NCBI RefSeq assembly: GCF_000003815.2
Contig: NC_049987.1
Location: forward strand, 8,823,100-8,883,099
Length of the DNA: 60,000 nucleotides
Reading direction: 5' to 3'
From: Branchiostoma floridae
Taxonomy: Eukaryota; Chordata; Leptocardii; Amphioxiformes; Branchiostomatidae
A model generated the notes under the pieces. That model did not search any database. It was not told where the DNA came from and was given only the letters and a program-made list of their open reading frames with translations. How positions within the stretch are numbered: the stretch's first letter is position 1; every line of letters begins with the position of its first letter. A program made the translations under genes and the position numbers. Positions 1 to 12,397 of the stretch are shown in pieces.

Positions 1-2098
1 ACTGCCACCCTTTTGACTTCTAAGTGTAGCAGAAAGAAGCAACTTTCGTGTGTAATATCTGTGCCACTATAGCACAAACAGTCAGGTCAGTTGTTCTTAA
101 AGGTCTTGCCCAATATTATAGTAAGTGCAACTGTATTTTGTATAACTCATGGATACTTATACCTACATTAAGTAAGATATGATTTTTGCTTGTAACCTTG
201 GCTTATATTAGACTTTGTATATTGTTTTTATGAGAATCTTTTCAAGACTTAAGCAAAAGCAACTTCATTTATACAGTCCCTGTCACATTATTTTGATATG
301 TAAGAGTATACAGAATTAATTCTTCATAGGAGGGTTATGGTAACTGTGTTAAGTTTATATTATGTACATTTTTATTTACTATAAGATTTACTATTAAGTA
401 TGGTAGGGTAAAATGCTGATATTCCTTAATTTGCTTCATATTGTTGAAAACTGAATTTGCTGCCTGTTTTGGACTGTCATTCCATAAATGTTGCAGAGTC
501 TTTTCATTTGATGCTTCCATAAAACTCTTGCCACAGTTCATGATAACTATTTCCTGTAAACTACGGAATGGCAGAACTGATGCATCCATGGCAAGCATTA
601 CTTATAATAGGTCCCAGTTTTGAGCTCATTAGTCATGCTATTAAAGGCAGACCATTTCCTACATGTACTTTGATGAATATAACAAAATGTGGATCTGTAA
701 GTGTCAATGTGTATAGTTCACTGTCACAAACTGCATTTTTGTAGCTAGAAGATGTCGAATTCAGATGCAGACTTGCCTATGTTTTATCCGAAGTGTTGTA
801 ACCTGTATGTATATTGTGTAGTTGGAGAATATCTGTCTTGAAACCTCAGTGGAAACAGAAAAGCCATCATGCTTACTGTACCTTAGATAGAAATGTAGGT
901 AATAATGGAAAAAAAAATTGTGGACAGTTGGTAATACGATTGTCATTGTTGTGGTACTGGCAAATAATGGCTTTCCTAGCCACATACTATTATGGAAAGT
1001 ATAATTTATTGTACATTAGAATGAAATAAATTCACTTGTAAGGCTGAGATGTGATCTTGTATTAGGGAATCTTTTTTGTGTGTATCTGTCATTACATTGT
1101 GTGCACACATGTCTGTGCCTCTCTCTTAATCTTATGGTCAGTCTTTATTTAAGCAGCCAAAAAGACACAATTTCTGTACAATTTCTTTGTGATATCTTTC
1201 ACTTATAGTTCCATATGTCATGGAGGTGGTTTAAAACGAGTAAGGTACACTGAAACAAGAGTCAAGACAAGAATGCTTTGGAGACGTTTCCCAATTGACC
1301 AACCCTACAGTCTTATGCGCTTGTTTAAAAAACATGAAAATCTGTTATTCATTGAAAGTTTTTTGTGATATAAAATTGAACTTGAGTTAACTTTGTATGC
1401 TTTTCAAAGGTGTAAAACTGACATTGACTTTGGTTTTAGAAGATGTAAATTGAACTTGAGTTTGCATGCTTTTGACAAGATGAAAAACAACTCTATTTAG
1501 TGCTTTTACTTTGAAGATGCAAAATTGAACTTGAATGTGTATGCTCTCAGAAAGTTTAAAATTGAAAATGACCTATACTTATAGAAGACCTTTCAAGATT
1601 TTGTACAGTCTTTAAGGTACTTCTCCACCTATCAGTTAAAGGAAGAGTGAGAGTGAGATGGTAATCTACAAGGGAACATAGATAACCCACAGGACCCATG
1701 TATGGGGCCTGTCTGTATCAGAGGAACCAGCTGGGCTGATTACTTAAATAACACAGAAGAAAGGAGCGCACCAGCTTGCTGAAGGACAGTGCTTTTAAGT
1801 TAATAGACCAGTCCATTATTGTTTTGCATGATTGTGTGTGTTGTAATGTATCTACAGTGAATTATATGTCATTGAAGAAAGAAATTTTAAAAGTATCTGT
1901 TATTATCATAACGGTATGGCACACTCAAATGACTTACAGTATTGAGTTGCTTTCAAAACTATGCTACAGTTAGTGCTGCAGTAATTTCAGGTCACCCCCA
2001 CAAGCTTACTGAGTCATTCCCATCTTCCTCATGCACACTAGTGGTCACTTCATAACAACACAGTGTACCTTTTGTAGTATACAGTACTGAATGTTCAG
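1..2098. other. Upstream intron sequence of the intersectin gene; no exon recognised
   Basis: No SH3 or other intersectin exon could be recognised here, although the gene must continue upstream, because the first exon seen starts in mid-codon just before the DH domain. In animals with short and long intersectin isoforms, the 3'UTR of the short form lies in the intron before the DH exons. An AATAAA at 1025-1030 followed by a GT-rich stretch could serve such a form, but this is inference only. At about 1365-1560 an imperfect repeat recurs about three times, with a core like aaattgaacttgagtt followed by tatgctttt. It looks like noncoding decay. Confidence 0.4.
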
Positions 2099-2947
2099 GA
2101 TGACTTCTCCTGGTACAACTGTCCCCACCATGTTTACTACAGGGGCAGCTGATCTGAACGTGTTTGAGCCGATGACACCCATGGAGAGACAACGTCAGGG
2201 TCAGATCCACGAACTCATCACCACTGAGCAAACCTATGTGGATGACCTGGCTCTGGTCATCGAGGTCAGTAACTTACATGTGCACTGTCTTTTACATTTA
2301 TGTAAAGGAAATTGTGAAACCATAACCAAGCATGGAACCAACGTGACTCAATTTTTTTACCTGGGCTGTCAATCATCTAAAATATCTTTGCAGTTTGTAT
2401 GATGTAACATATAGAATGCACACATCTGCTACAACATATATTTTGTCTTATTTGTAGCACAGAAATTATGTTATCATGTTTCTACATACCATTTGAGATA
2501 CATATTACATATAAGATTCTATAACTGATATATATATGATGTAATGAACACCCATTATAACTATCTAATATTACAGTTTTTGTCCTGAATAAAGTGCCAG
2601 AATCAGAAATAGTCTTATTACAAAAGAGAAGTCCATTGAAGAGTGACTCCCTGAATGACCATGATGTTGTTCTTACATGTACTTGTGCAGGTTTACATGA
2701 AACCCATGAGGGAAGAAGGCATCCTGACCCAACAGGAGCTCAATACTCTCTTCATTAATATACAGGAGGTCAAGACATGCAATAGCAAGTTCAACAAGTA
2801 GGTGGCGCTGCACTTTTATAGCTCTCTCCAATGATAGAAGGCCAAGGTCTTTATCATTACTACAAATACTTTTCTGTCATGTATACGTCTGTTATAAGTC
2901 GATGATGTACAACAGTTTAGAAGTTGGTCTGTCATGATCATATACAT

Positions 2948-2992
<45 letters not shown>

Positions 2993-4657
2993 TTATTATG
3001 CATGATGTTCAACTCAAAACTGTTAGTCAAACCTTATGGTACAAGTAAGAACGTTTGTATGCAGTGTATGATACATATTCTGTATCTTCCTTCCTTTCCA
3101 GGGCTCTTAGAGTTAGGAAAAAGATGAGTGGAGAAGGGAAAGTGATCCACATGATTGGTGACATCCTCTGTGAGCAGGTAAAAGAAACAGTCAACTGTCT
3201 CATCATTGCCATCATATTACCATTCCCTTAATATTTGCATACAAAAAGTCTTTAACAATATCTAAGATGGCTTGCAGAGTCAGGATCAATCATAGTTCAT
3301 GTAAGATACTTCAACATCTAATTTAATGTAGTTATAACATTCTGCATTGGCAAAGTCAATATATTTCTAAGTGGTGAACAGCCACTCATAGAGTAAGGCA
3401 AGTTTACAAATGTACTGGTGCAGAGTCAAGTGCTTTTGTTGATGAACCTTCTTGGCTTTTTTGTTTTTGCCTTGGCACTATTCTCTCAGTTTCAGATAGT
3501 GAGCTGAGATGCCATTTTGGGCCAGCTATTGCAAGTTTCTTTGTACTAATTGAAAATATACATAATATTTCCATTGGCTATAACTTTGCAATGCACCATT
3601 GGATTAAGCTTTTGATGTAAAATTACACTACATGTTTTTCTGACCCTGACTTGTGTAGGGTGATCTCACCCATCTTTTATATTAGAAAAATGTTTTACAA
3701 TCTCATATTTGTAACCCAGCTCCCCCACATGACGTCGTACATCCGGTACTGCAGCTGCCAGCTCAATGCCAGCACCTTCCTGCAGGACAAGCACCAGAAC
3801 GACCCCGAGTTCAAGGAGTTCTGTCGGGTCAGTCATTTTAACCCTTACTAGAAGGTTACATTTTTGGTAGCGCTTGTCCGTGTGCATGTGTATAGTTGAC
3901 TAGCAACTCTCGAGGGCCTGGACGGATTGTGTTGATATTTGGTATGTACATGTAGGTTGGTAGTTGACGTTACATTGTACAAGTATCAAGGAGGTTGAAA
4001 AAGAGACCTCCTTGATTGTATGAAATAATGAAACAATCTGACTGCTTAAACCCAGTCGTCTTGACTTAAACCATTACTGTTGCACTTTGACCCTTGCAGA
4101 TAGGAACCCAGGACACCAGGACAAAAGGCATGCCACTCAGTAGTTTTCTCCTCAAACCCATGCAGAGAGTCACCAAGTACCCACTCATGCTTACCAAGGT
4201 AACAAAAGAATACTGTAGCTTTGAATGATAGGTGTCAATGGAAAATTCCATTTCATGTGCGTGTGTATCATTTTCTACAGTGTGAACTTCAAGGTATTTT
4301 ACAGTCACAGTAAGTTTTGTAGTTCCATGTATAACATTATCATTGAATACACTCTAAGTCTCAGTTGAACCTATTTCTTACATTGTGTCAACATTAACCC
4401 CTGATGTCATCTTACAGATCCTTAACAACACGCCTGAAACGCACCCAGACCACATCAATGTGAAGACGGCTCTGGAACGTGCAGAGGAGCTCTGTACACA
4501 GGTTAACGAGGGCGTACGGGAGAAGGAGAACTCTGACCGACTGGAGTGGCTCCAGTCCCACGTAAACTGTGACGGGCTGCCGGAACAGCTCATCTTCAAC
4601 TCTCTCACCAACTGTCTGGGACCCAGGAAGTTCCTACATTCAGGAACACTCTTCAAG
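2099..4657 (+). CDS. ITSN: Intersectin DH (RhoGEF) domain exons
   Basis: Six exons (2099-2264, 2691-2797, 3102-3177, 3720-3827, 4100-4198, 4418-4657) encode residues about 1-265 of the visible protein. The DH core runs from about residue 26 to 213. The first exon carries the [14 protein letters not shown] helix (conserved region 1), which contacts the GTPase; the third has [10 protein letters not shown]; the fifth has [18 protein letters not shown] (conserved region 3 of DH domains). The sixth leads into PH with [16 protein letters not shown]. No stop or frameshift is seen, so GEF activity is expected. The donors used are gtcagt, gtaggt, gcaggta-type, gtcagt, gtaaca and gtaaca. Confidence 0.92.
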
Positions 4658-7600
4658 GTAACATTGGTTACAGAGTAGAACAAGGGTTACAGAATAGAAC
4701 ATGCATTACAGATTAGAACTGACTGACTGTCTGGGACCCAGTAAGTTCCTACACTCAGGAACACTCTTCAAGGTAACATGGGTGACATGTTATACCTCTT
4801 GAATTCAACATGGGTTACAAATTAGATACATACATGTATTTGAACCGACTGTCTGACACCCAATAGATTAATTCACTCAGGAACACTTTTCAAGGTACAT
4901 GGATTACAAAAAATAATGAAGCATCAGGGTAACATGGGTTGCAGGTAAGTTGTTATCAACTAGTATGTATGAAGTTGATCCACTGAAATGAGCACTCTTG
5001 GTGTAAATAAAATGGATGGTTTTTGCAGTACAGTGACAACATATTAGACAAAAAGTGGAGCTTATAAAACATGGAAGAAATTTCTTGCTTGATTGATTTC
5101 CCAACTTGTTGCTTTGTCAATAAGAGTACATTTGACATAACATTGATTTTTCTCCAGGTGAAAAGCAACAAGGAACTCCAAGCCTTCCTCTTCAATGACT
5201 TTCTGCTCCTGACCACTTGTTCTAAATCTGTCAGTGGGGCTCTGTTCAACAGCAAGGCTGACATCACATACAAAATGTACAGACAGGTCAGAGCAGAAAA
5301 CTGTTTTACTACACTAAGTGTGCCATACAGATATCATGATATGAGGTTGCAATGAAAAGATGATGTACAATAGTGTCTGTAACTATTTGTCTTTCATGGA
5401 CTGTATTTTTCTGAGAAAAAACACTTAAGGACAATCAACTGAAGATAGAATTAAATGAACTCAATGCATCATGAACTGATGTGTTCTGTATTTCAGCCAA
5501 TCTTCCTCAATGAAGTTATTGTCAAGCTTCCCACGGACAAAGAAGATGCAGGTAAGAAACAAAATTTTCTTTGGTTTCTGCATGCCTTAACATTATATTT
5601 AATGAATGATGAAGTCATACATTTGTAGAAAGTGGAATAAAGCAATGCAATGACAATGATTTAGGATGGTTGTATGTCATTATGACATGTAAATCAAAGA
5701 CATGTAAAACTGTAAACATAACTTTCTGCCTCTTTTCCAGATGAGCCAGTATTTTTCTTGAACCATGTGGACAAGGTGTACCAGTTTAGGACAGAAAAGG
5801 CCAGTGAAAGGTAAGTGCAAGCCAATCTCCTACAACTAAAACATAACCCCAGCACTTAATACAGATACTGCACAACATTACATGTATTTGGACTGCAAAC
5901 AAATTAGAATTTTCAATACATGTATGTGCACATCAATTTCAATGTCTTTGAAATGCGAGGGTCACATTGGACTCAGTCTGACACAAATACAAAGAATTTC
6001 AAAATCATAGTTTTCAATCATCATTATAATGATTTGATGCTGTGTCTCACCAGAAACCAGTGGATGAAGATAATGGAGTCTGCCTCCCAACAGTACATAG
6101 AGACAGAGAGGAAGAAAAGAGAGAAGGCTCATCAAGGTACATGGAACATTTTTGCTACTGTGTGCTACTTGTCATTTCTGTCTGTGTGAAAAGTGATGGC
6201 TAATGTTGATTTAGATAATTATGAATATTATGTTCTATGTGTCAAGTCCATCCTTGTGTTATCCATGGTTCCTAGATGTATCTTGAGAGTATACAGTTGT
6301 AATTGAGTTATACATTATATTGAAGTAAAACAAAGAATATCAGCTTGTTGCAAGACACATACTAACTTACACCTGTTCACACACTGTTAACACCTCAATC
6401 CTGATTCTCTAACAGTGCTACTGACCACATCTCTAGCAGTTCCTTGTTTCCAGGCTTTACAGTTAAAAAAAAAGGAATCACAATTGGTTCACACAAAAGC
6501 ATAGAAAATCAAAAAGTTTACTGTTTACTTGAATTGTGTGATTACCTGTCCCACCTGTTTGTCCTACCTGTTCCTTTTTCTCACCTGTCGACCTGTCTCC
6601 CAGCACGCATGCTCCGTTCTACGGGCGTGGGCCGACTTCTTGTAGTGATACAGGAGGGACACCGCCTGCAACCCTGCAACTCCAATGGTACAGTCCAAGG
6701 TTTTCCTCTGTATAAAACTGCACAAAATAACTGTATGGCTGTCTCTTAACCCTGTCAGTTTCGAGGATAAAACAATCTGAAATTTTGCCTTTGATAATGA
6801 ACAAAAAGAAGTTGCTTTAAAACTTCCTTCTGATAGAAAAAAACAACCTTTGTTCAGATATGTAGAATATTTGACATTTTAAGACCCAGCCATCAGTTAT
6901 GAGTTTTTGGCACCTGCTCTGGTGCGGAGCAGGTAAGGCGGTGCAGCTTGAGCCATGATGAATGCTTGATTCTGCCCGCAGCTCGGTCGTTGCGGTCCAC
7001 AGGAATGGGCAGACTCCTGGTGGTCATGCAGGAGGGGTATGATTTACAGCCGTCTGATATCAATGGTACCTGCTTTGCTTTTGTTTTCTTTTGTTTTGTT
7101 TGATTTTATTTCTTTTTAGTTGGCAAAGTGTCAAGAACCAAATGTGTTGGAAGAACATTTTGAAATGGGCACAGTCACACATTTTGTATAGCTGTTATGT
7201 TGGCCTGTTGGGCAATGACTTTTTGAAATTGTTTTTGTTTTATTCTTGCTTTCTATTTACATAAAGTACATGGTATGTCATTTTCATGCTTTGTTTTGTT
7301 GCCAGAGTTGGTTTATTTTCCCCTTTTCCTGACAATTTACGTTGGGAAGATGGCTGGGAATCACAAAAGATACCTAGCGATAAATGCTTTCAAATTGATA
7401 CTACCGATACTATGTAGTAAGTGCAGAATTAACATGATATGACCGATGTGCAAATGCCTTTCATGCTACATTTTGTTCATCACCAGCACCACAAGATGTT
7501 GCCTGTCTGTATTGCTTGTAATCAAACCAAGCTGTGTTTACCTTAGGCCGTAGTGACCCTTACTGTGAGGTGAGCATGGGAGTACAGGAGCACAAGACCA

Positions 7601-8310
7601 AGGTGATCCCCGGCACCCTCAACCCCAAGTGGAACTCCTCCATGCAGTTCTTTGTGTATGATATTGAGCAGGATGTGCTGTGCATTACTGTGTTTGACAG
7701 GGACTTCTTCTCACCAAACGGTACGTGGTCTTTTTATTAACTTAAATGACCAATACAATAGCTCATGAAGTTGAGAATATCTATTGCCTAATTGACAAAT
7801 TAAGAATGTCATCAATAGTACTAACTTCATTTTAACTCATGCCCTCTGACATACAAAAAAATTGTACCAACAAATTATTCTGTAGGTGTGGTTACACTAA
7901 ATCTTGTTAAGTCACTTAGCCCATCCTTGACTATTGCTGGTAAATACTGCCTATGAGTACAGGTATTTAACTTTGCCTATGGCCTCATGACCTTTTAGTA
8001 GTACTTCTGTGTATTGTCAATATATTATATTACATGTATTTAAAAAAAAACCTTCTTACCATGTATTCAACCTGAACCTCCTACAATCAGGTCCCATTAG
8101 AAGGTTCTGAGATTTTTCTTTTCCCGTTTCCTTCCAGACTTCCTTGGCAGGACGGAGATCCGAGTTGCAGACATCTTGAAGGAGAGGACGGAGGGGAAGG
8201 GACCTCTGGTCAAGAAACTGGTGCTTCACGAGGTCCCCACAGGCGAGGTACAGGTCAAACTGGACCTGCAGCTGTATGACAGGAGCACAAATACAATGGT
8301 GCTCTCATAG
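2099..8310 (+). CDS. ITSN: Intersectin, C-terminal part (DH-PH-C2), partial at 5' end
   Basis: Intersectin is an endocytic scaffold; its long form adds a RhoGEF (DH-PH) that activates Cdc42 and a C2 domain that binds membrane. Exons by splice signals and similarity: 2099-2264, 2691-2797, 3102-3177, 3720-3827, 4100-4198, 4418-4657, 5158-5286, 5497-5551, 5741-5810, 6054-6136, then 6604-6687 or 6982-7065, then 7547-7720 and 8138-8310. All phases join cleanly and give about 520 residues using one alternative exon, ending at the TAG at 8308. Diagnostic stretches include [10 protein letters not shown] at the DH start, [45 protein letters not shown] in PH and [11 protein letters not shown] in C2, all close to vertebrate intersectins. 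SH3 and EH exons lie upstream of the window. An ATG at 2091 sits across the splice acceptor and is probably not a start. Confidence 0.93.
2942..2990. repeat. (CA)n/(TA)n microsatellite
   Basis: A short CA run passes into about 18 TA units within an intersectin intron. Confidence 0.95.
4611..4894 (+). repeat. Three tandem copies of an exon end and its splice donor
   Basis: The last ~47 bases of the 4418-4657 exon plus donor recur in the following intron at 4726-4772 and 4848-4894, with periods of about 115 and 122 bases. Each copy keeps a form of actgtctggga..., ggaacact, then ttcaag followed by gt. Copy 2 keeps a gtaaca donor; copy 3 is more diverged (gtacat). Only the first copy continues the open DH/PH frame, so the others are decayed duplicates or cryptic donors. 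Confidence 0.8.
5158..6136 (+). CDS. ITSN: Intersectin PH domain exons
   Basis: Exons 5158-5286, 5497-5551, 5741-5810 and 6054-6136 complete the PH domain (about residues 245-372). [10 protein letters not shown] is the typical PH strand; YKMYRQ, then [16 protein letters not shown], then [22 protein letters not shown] follow as in vertebrate intersectins, with the closing-helix Trp present. [13 protein letters not shown] at the end is the linker to C2. The exon at 6054 begins with one base that completes an Arg codon and ends with one base, which sets the phase for the alternative exons that follow. Confidence 0.9.
6604..6687 (+). CDS. ITSN: Intersectin alternative C2 exon, version a
   Basis: This 84-nt exon is bounded by tcccag before and gtacag after. 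It starts with the last two bases of an Ala codon and ends with one base of a Gly codon. It encodes [19 protein letters not shown] followed by HRLQPCNSN, the linker and first strand of C2. It corresponds to the vertebrate stretch with ATGIGRLMVNVVEG. A second exon of the same length and phase follows 294 nt later, and both fit the same flanking exons. The PC pair near its end matches vertebrates better than version b does. Confidence 0.85.
6982..7065 (+). CDS. ITSN: Intersectin alternative C2 exon, version b
   Basis: This is the tandem counterpart of the exon at 6604: also 84 nt, after cccgcag, before gtacct, with identical phases. It encodes [19 protein letters not shown] then YDLQPSDIN. About 20 of 28 residues match version a, but many synonymous sites differ, so the duplication is old and both copies are under coding constraint. 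The differences cluster at the strand end and loop (HR to YD, CNS to SDI). Including both would keep the frame but duplicate the first C2 strand, so mutually exclusive use is the simplest reading. Confidence 0.85.
7547..8310 (+). CDS. ITSN: Intersectin C2 domain, last two exons and stop
   Basis: Exons 7547-7720 and 8138-8310 encode most of C2 (about residues 405-520). GRSDPYCEV supplies the first calcium-loop Asp, TLNPKWNS the central strand, and [13 protein letters not shown] the second acidic loop. The tail [16 protein letters not shown]-type sequence and VKLDLQLYD close the domain, and the protein ends RSTNTMVLS at a TAG. The acidic loop residues are kept, so calcium or phospholipid binding is plausible by family knowledge. 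Confidence 0.92.
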
Positions 8311-11300
8311 TTTAGACATGTACTAATCCCAGAACAGATGTAATACATGTAATTTCTCTCATTACTATGTAAAATCATGGGAGTTAAATGCCGTGAATGT
8401 ACCATGTTAGCTTTCATCCCAAAATGGATATGCATGATTGTACAACAAAATTTCCTGGCTTTCTTTCTTCAGGGAGTGCAGAATAGACCAGTTTGGGTGC
8501 ATCCCAAGACCTGTCTATCAGACTTGCATAGTTTGAGTGATATTTCTCGAATCAACCATAGTCATGTCACTGTGTACAAGCCGGCATAGGTACATGTATA
8601 TGTAACTGATAGGTTGCCTCAGTAAAATACAGTGAATGTACATGTACCTTGTCAGGTTTTAGCCAAAATATACAACAAAATTTCCTGGCTTTCTTTCTTC
8701 AGGGAGTGCAGAATAGACCAGTTTGGGATACATCCCAAACCCTTTAGATCAAACCATAGGTTTTTAAGTCGGGTCGCTGTGTACAAGATGGCGAGGTACC
8801 TGATAGGTTGCCTCTGTAGTATCTTACTGGTGCATGACTGATAGGCCAGCTGATTTTATCATCAAGAATAACATTAAAAAGATTGACACATGTTCTAAAA
8901 TTAATGTAAGATAAGCAAATGGCTGCTCGTGTACACTGTGGAAACATCTAGATAGTGGGGTTTGTGGAGTTTCTTAATAGCAATGTACAGATGAACTTGT
9001 ATATAACATGCAGTAATCAATGTATAAACAATATTGGACATTGCAAATGCCGAGAAAGCAAAAATTTGTCTTCTTGTTACTCAAAGATTTTAACCATTAT
9101 TAATATGATATGAATCATTCAAGTTTTGTTGTTGCTTGTGATTACAAACATAACTACTAGTGATACTCAATCAGAGACAACCAAGTCCTTGTATTGTATG
9201 ATTTAGAATGGTAAAGACACCATATTCAGGAGAAAACAGTGAATTCCATAGATTCAAAACCATTCCATACATGTTACTAAAACAAACATGTAGCATCATG
9301 TAAACCATCTAAACATAGATTAGAGAGTTTGTCTCAAAAAGCATGAAATTACGAACACCCTTTCCTATAGGAAATATTTTACATGTATCTATACCTTAGA
9401 TATAGACTTGCTGTTCACATGGGATCAAAGGCAAAAAAATCACTCTTGTTCAGCTGAGTTTGCAGAAACAAAATATGCTGTCCCTTTATCCACATCTGTA
9501 AGTATCTTTTTCACGAGTTTTTTTTTTCTGTTTTGAATATGCAGTTGCTACTTTGCTGGCACAAAATGTTTTTCTTTGAAGCATATTGAGCGGGTCAAGG
9601 GAGGGGTTTCCTCAGAGAGAGCGACAACGCCCTGCCATGAGACCAGATGAGCTTTATGAGATTATTGACAATGATATTAATACATGTGCTGAATACATTC
9701 AATTTATACATTATCATGTAAAGATGTCTAACATCATATACACTGACTAAAATTCCAGCTTATTAAATAATAGTTTGAAGACATTGTGCCATTATGATAG
9801 AGCATTAAGATTCAAGGAGTGGAAAGTATGGCAACTCTGTATTGTTTTACATGCTGTGTTACATGATCATATGAGATTGAAGTTGGTTTCTTTACTTTTC
9901 ACTTCATAAATAGCAATTACAATGTACATGTCTGTGTCTTTCTAAAAGAACGTGACTTGTTTTTTTAGCTTTACTTTCAAGCAGACTTCTAATTTGTGAA
10001 ATATTGTGTAATCTATGATTAAATTGTTGTCCAGATCAATTTGTTGCAAATTAGGTTAATTGCCTACAAGAGCTTATCCCTAGAAGTAATCTAGATTGTC
10101 AATGTTACATTGATTTTGATTGTAAATGTTACATTAATTCTGTATTAGAGATAGCCAGTTGATATAAGCGCTTCATATACTCCAAACTTAATCACATTAC
10201 ATGTACATCAGCTTTATTTACCTGAAATTAATATTAACAGTAGACCAGATTTGAAAAAGATATCATTGTAGCTTTTGCCATTTTATGCCTGTATTTATCC
10301 AATATAAGATTGATAAAATGTTTGCATGGAAAGAAAGACATTGTCTAATGTAATGTGTTACAAAGACCAGGAGTCTAAGAAAACACATTACTATGGAACT
10401 TCTCACTGTGTAATAATATTAATGACAATCATTGACAAATGTATATAAAGGTAATAATGCATGGGATGATTAAATCATAATTTGTGGTCATCTGCTGTCT
10501 GATATAATTTCTGCAGTATTATATCAAAGTTGGAGCTGTTATGTTTCCAATAGGCAGTTAATGCAAACTTGAACTGATGAAGTCATTAAGGTTTAAATTG
10601 TGGTAGAATTTCCATTACTGAAAGATTGGTCAAATCTGGAGTGTCAAACAAATATCGAAAATTAGATACATGTATGTCTATTATATGACCATGACTCTAT
10701 AGAAATTGTACATTATGAGCATACCACTATAAGGAAGAAATCGTGTGTCTGACTGTTTTTTTTTTTAAAGAAACCTAATGTTCAATAACAAGTCGTAATG
10801 GTGGGCAGCCAATGTGACTTTCCAGATTTACATTGTAACCAGTCTGTTGTTTGTTTTGGCCACGTCTTCAGGAATATTGCGTTATTAAGATGCCATCATT
10901 ATGCAACCTTCCTGCTAAACAAAACACATAGGGTTAAAGCCATTATGATAAAACATGCTTGTTCCAGTACAGGTGTTAGTGTCTTATGATTTTCTTTAAC
11001 AGGTTACTCACACATCTTACATTATATTACATTGCAGATCACTAGATTTGTTATTCTCTAGTTTTAAACAGAATGAATAGAATTGGTTTGGATTCCTTTG
11101 TGCAAATACAATGTCTTGTCTAGTGCTAATTAGGGCATGTGCAGCTCTTCTAAACTTAAACTTTACTAATTTTATCAGAAGTTTTGAAATGAGTCTCTGC
11201 CTAATGTTGTGAACTTGTGAATTACTTTCCTCAATGACATCATATTTCAGACTTACTTTATCAGTTGCTGTTTTGCTTATAACTTTGATTTATAATATGA

Positions 11301-11400
11301 GTTTAAACTGTGTCAAGAAAATCAAGGTGTAAAATAACCTTTATGTGTGTCTTGCAGTGCAATGACTGAGATTGATAATAAAGCAGGATTCTAATACATG
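8311..11400 (+). other. Probable intersectin 3'UTR and downstream sequence
   Basis: No further coding sequence was recognised. An AATAAA at 11377-11382 followed by T/GT-rich sequence is the best poly(A) signal seen, which would make a 3'UTR of about 3 kb; an earlier end is equally possible. The stretch is AT-rich and includes a recent 230-bp-offset direct repeat near its start (8441 and 8671). Confidence 0.4.
8441..8733 (+). repeat. Direct repeat in intersectin 3'UTR
   Basis: The ~60-base stretch starting tacaacaaaatttcctggct at 8441 recurs at 8671 without visible change, up to gaccagtttggg, and then diverges. The offset is 230 bases, so this is a local tandem duplication. Each copy contains a pyrimidine-rich tttcttcag that resembles a splice acceptor, but no exon follows. 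Confidence 0.85.
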
Positions 11401-11703
11401 TTTTCTGTTGATTCTCTTTGTACACATTTGATGTTATACATGCTCTATGTCAGTTCAATAGTACAGTGTAGTTCTGAAGTAAAATTAGATGGTAACAGTA
11501 CATATGAGTAGTTAGTTTTTTTGAAGATAACTTGAATTACAATTTAAATGTCTTGTTGATATCGTAATTTGATCACTTAACGTTAAATCTTTGTCAACGT
11601 TTAAGATTTTCTAGGCGTTAGTGTAAGCAGAATGAATCGATTTGTCAGAAAGTGGTGTTGTGTAGATGTGTCTGGACCAGGGAAAGAATTGACGTTACGG
11701 GCC

Positions 11704-11836
11704 GTGAGTGAGTGAAACAATTGTTTTGGCGTGAGTGAGTGTAACAATTGTTTGGGCGTGAGTGAGTGTAACAATTGTTTGGGCGTGAGTGAGTGCAACA
11801 ATTGTTTGGGCGTGAGTTGGTGTAACAATTGTTTAG
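11704..11836. repeat. 27-bp minisatellite, about five units
   Basis: The unit is close to gtgagtgagtgtaacaattg followed by tttgggc, repeated about five times with single-base differences. Each unit holds the palindrome caattg. It lies about 0.6 kb upstream of the Jagunal start codon. Open frames across it are products of the repeat. Confidence 0.93.
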
Positions 11837-12229
11837 ATTGTGAATTCAGCACCAAGGACAGGCATGAACAAGTCCCTTTTTTAAACCTACCTGTATCCTT
11901 GCTATTTAATCTAACCTTTTTTGTTAGGCACCCATCTCACGCTTTCTAATGATTTAATGTTACAAATGGGATGAGGTACAAAAAGAGGTAGCTTAAACCA
12001 TAGCCACTTAAAGGCCCTTAAAATCACGGGAAAATGTAACGTTGTCGTAAGTTCTGCCCAGGACCGGCAGGAGTTAAAACAAGGCCAACGACGTTACCGC
12101 AAGCGAACAAACACGCAACCAAGCTGACGTTTGGTAACGCTACATTTACTAATCAACTGGTGACATGAGAAAGGGCTTTAATTGACAATCTAAGGTTAAA
12201 CATTAAAACACGAAATCTGACTTTGTGGC

Positions 12230-12397
12230 TTTCCCGATCGCTGAAATCTGCCCGACCCGGAAGTGGTTTGTCCGTTTTTCACTATGCAACAGTCATTAAC
12301 CGGAAGTGCAGACCTGGGGTGACTGCACAGAGGAAGACAACATATTCTCGCACGTGTTGCGTTTCTGAAGGGTTCAGAAGTGACATATCCCATATCC
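12230..12397 (+). promoter_or_regulatory. Jagunal promoter and 5'UTR region with two ETS sites
   Basis: Two CCGGAAGTG motifs (12257-12265 and 12300-12308), the classic ETS/GABP site, lie 43 bases apart and about 90-140 bases before the ATG. No TATA box is visible. The surrounding few hundred bases are richer in CpG than the flanks. This is typical of a housekeeping promoter; the exact start site is not determined. Confidence 0.55.

Noticed and set aside
2091-2402. Intersectin start at the ATG at 2091
   Set aside because: The ATG straddles the acceptor ttcag and the frame runs into an intron after 2264; intersectin continues upstream with SH3 domains.
8471-8480. Splice acceptor-like tttcttcag in both 3'UTR repeat copies
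   Set aside because: It lies downstream of the intersectin stop and no coding exon follows.
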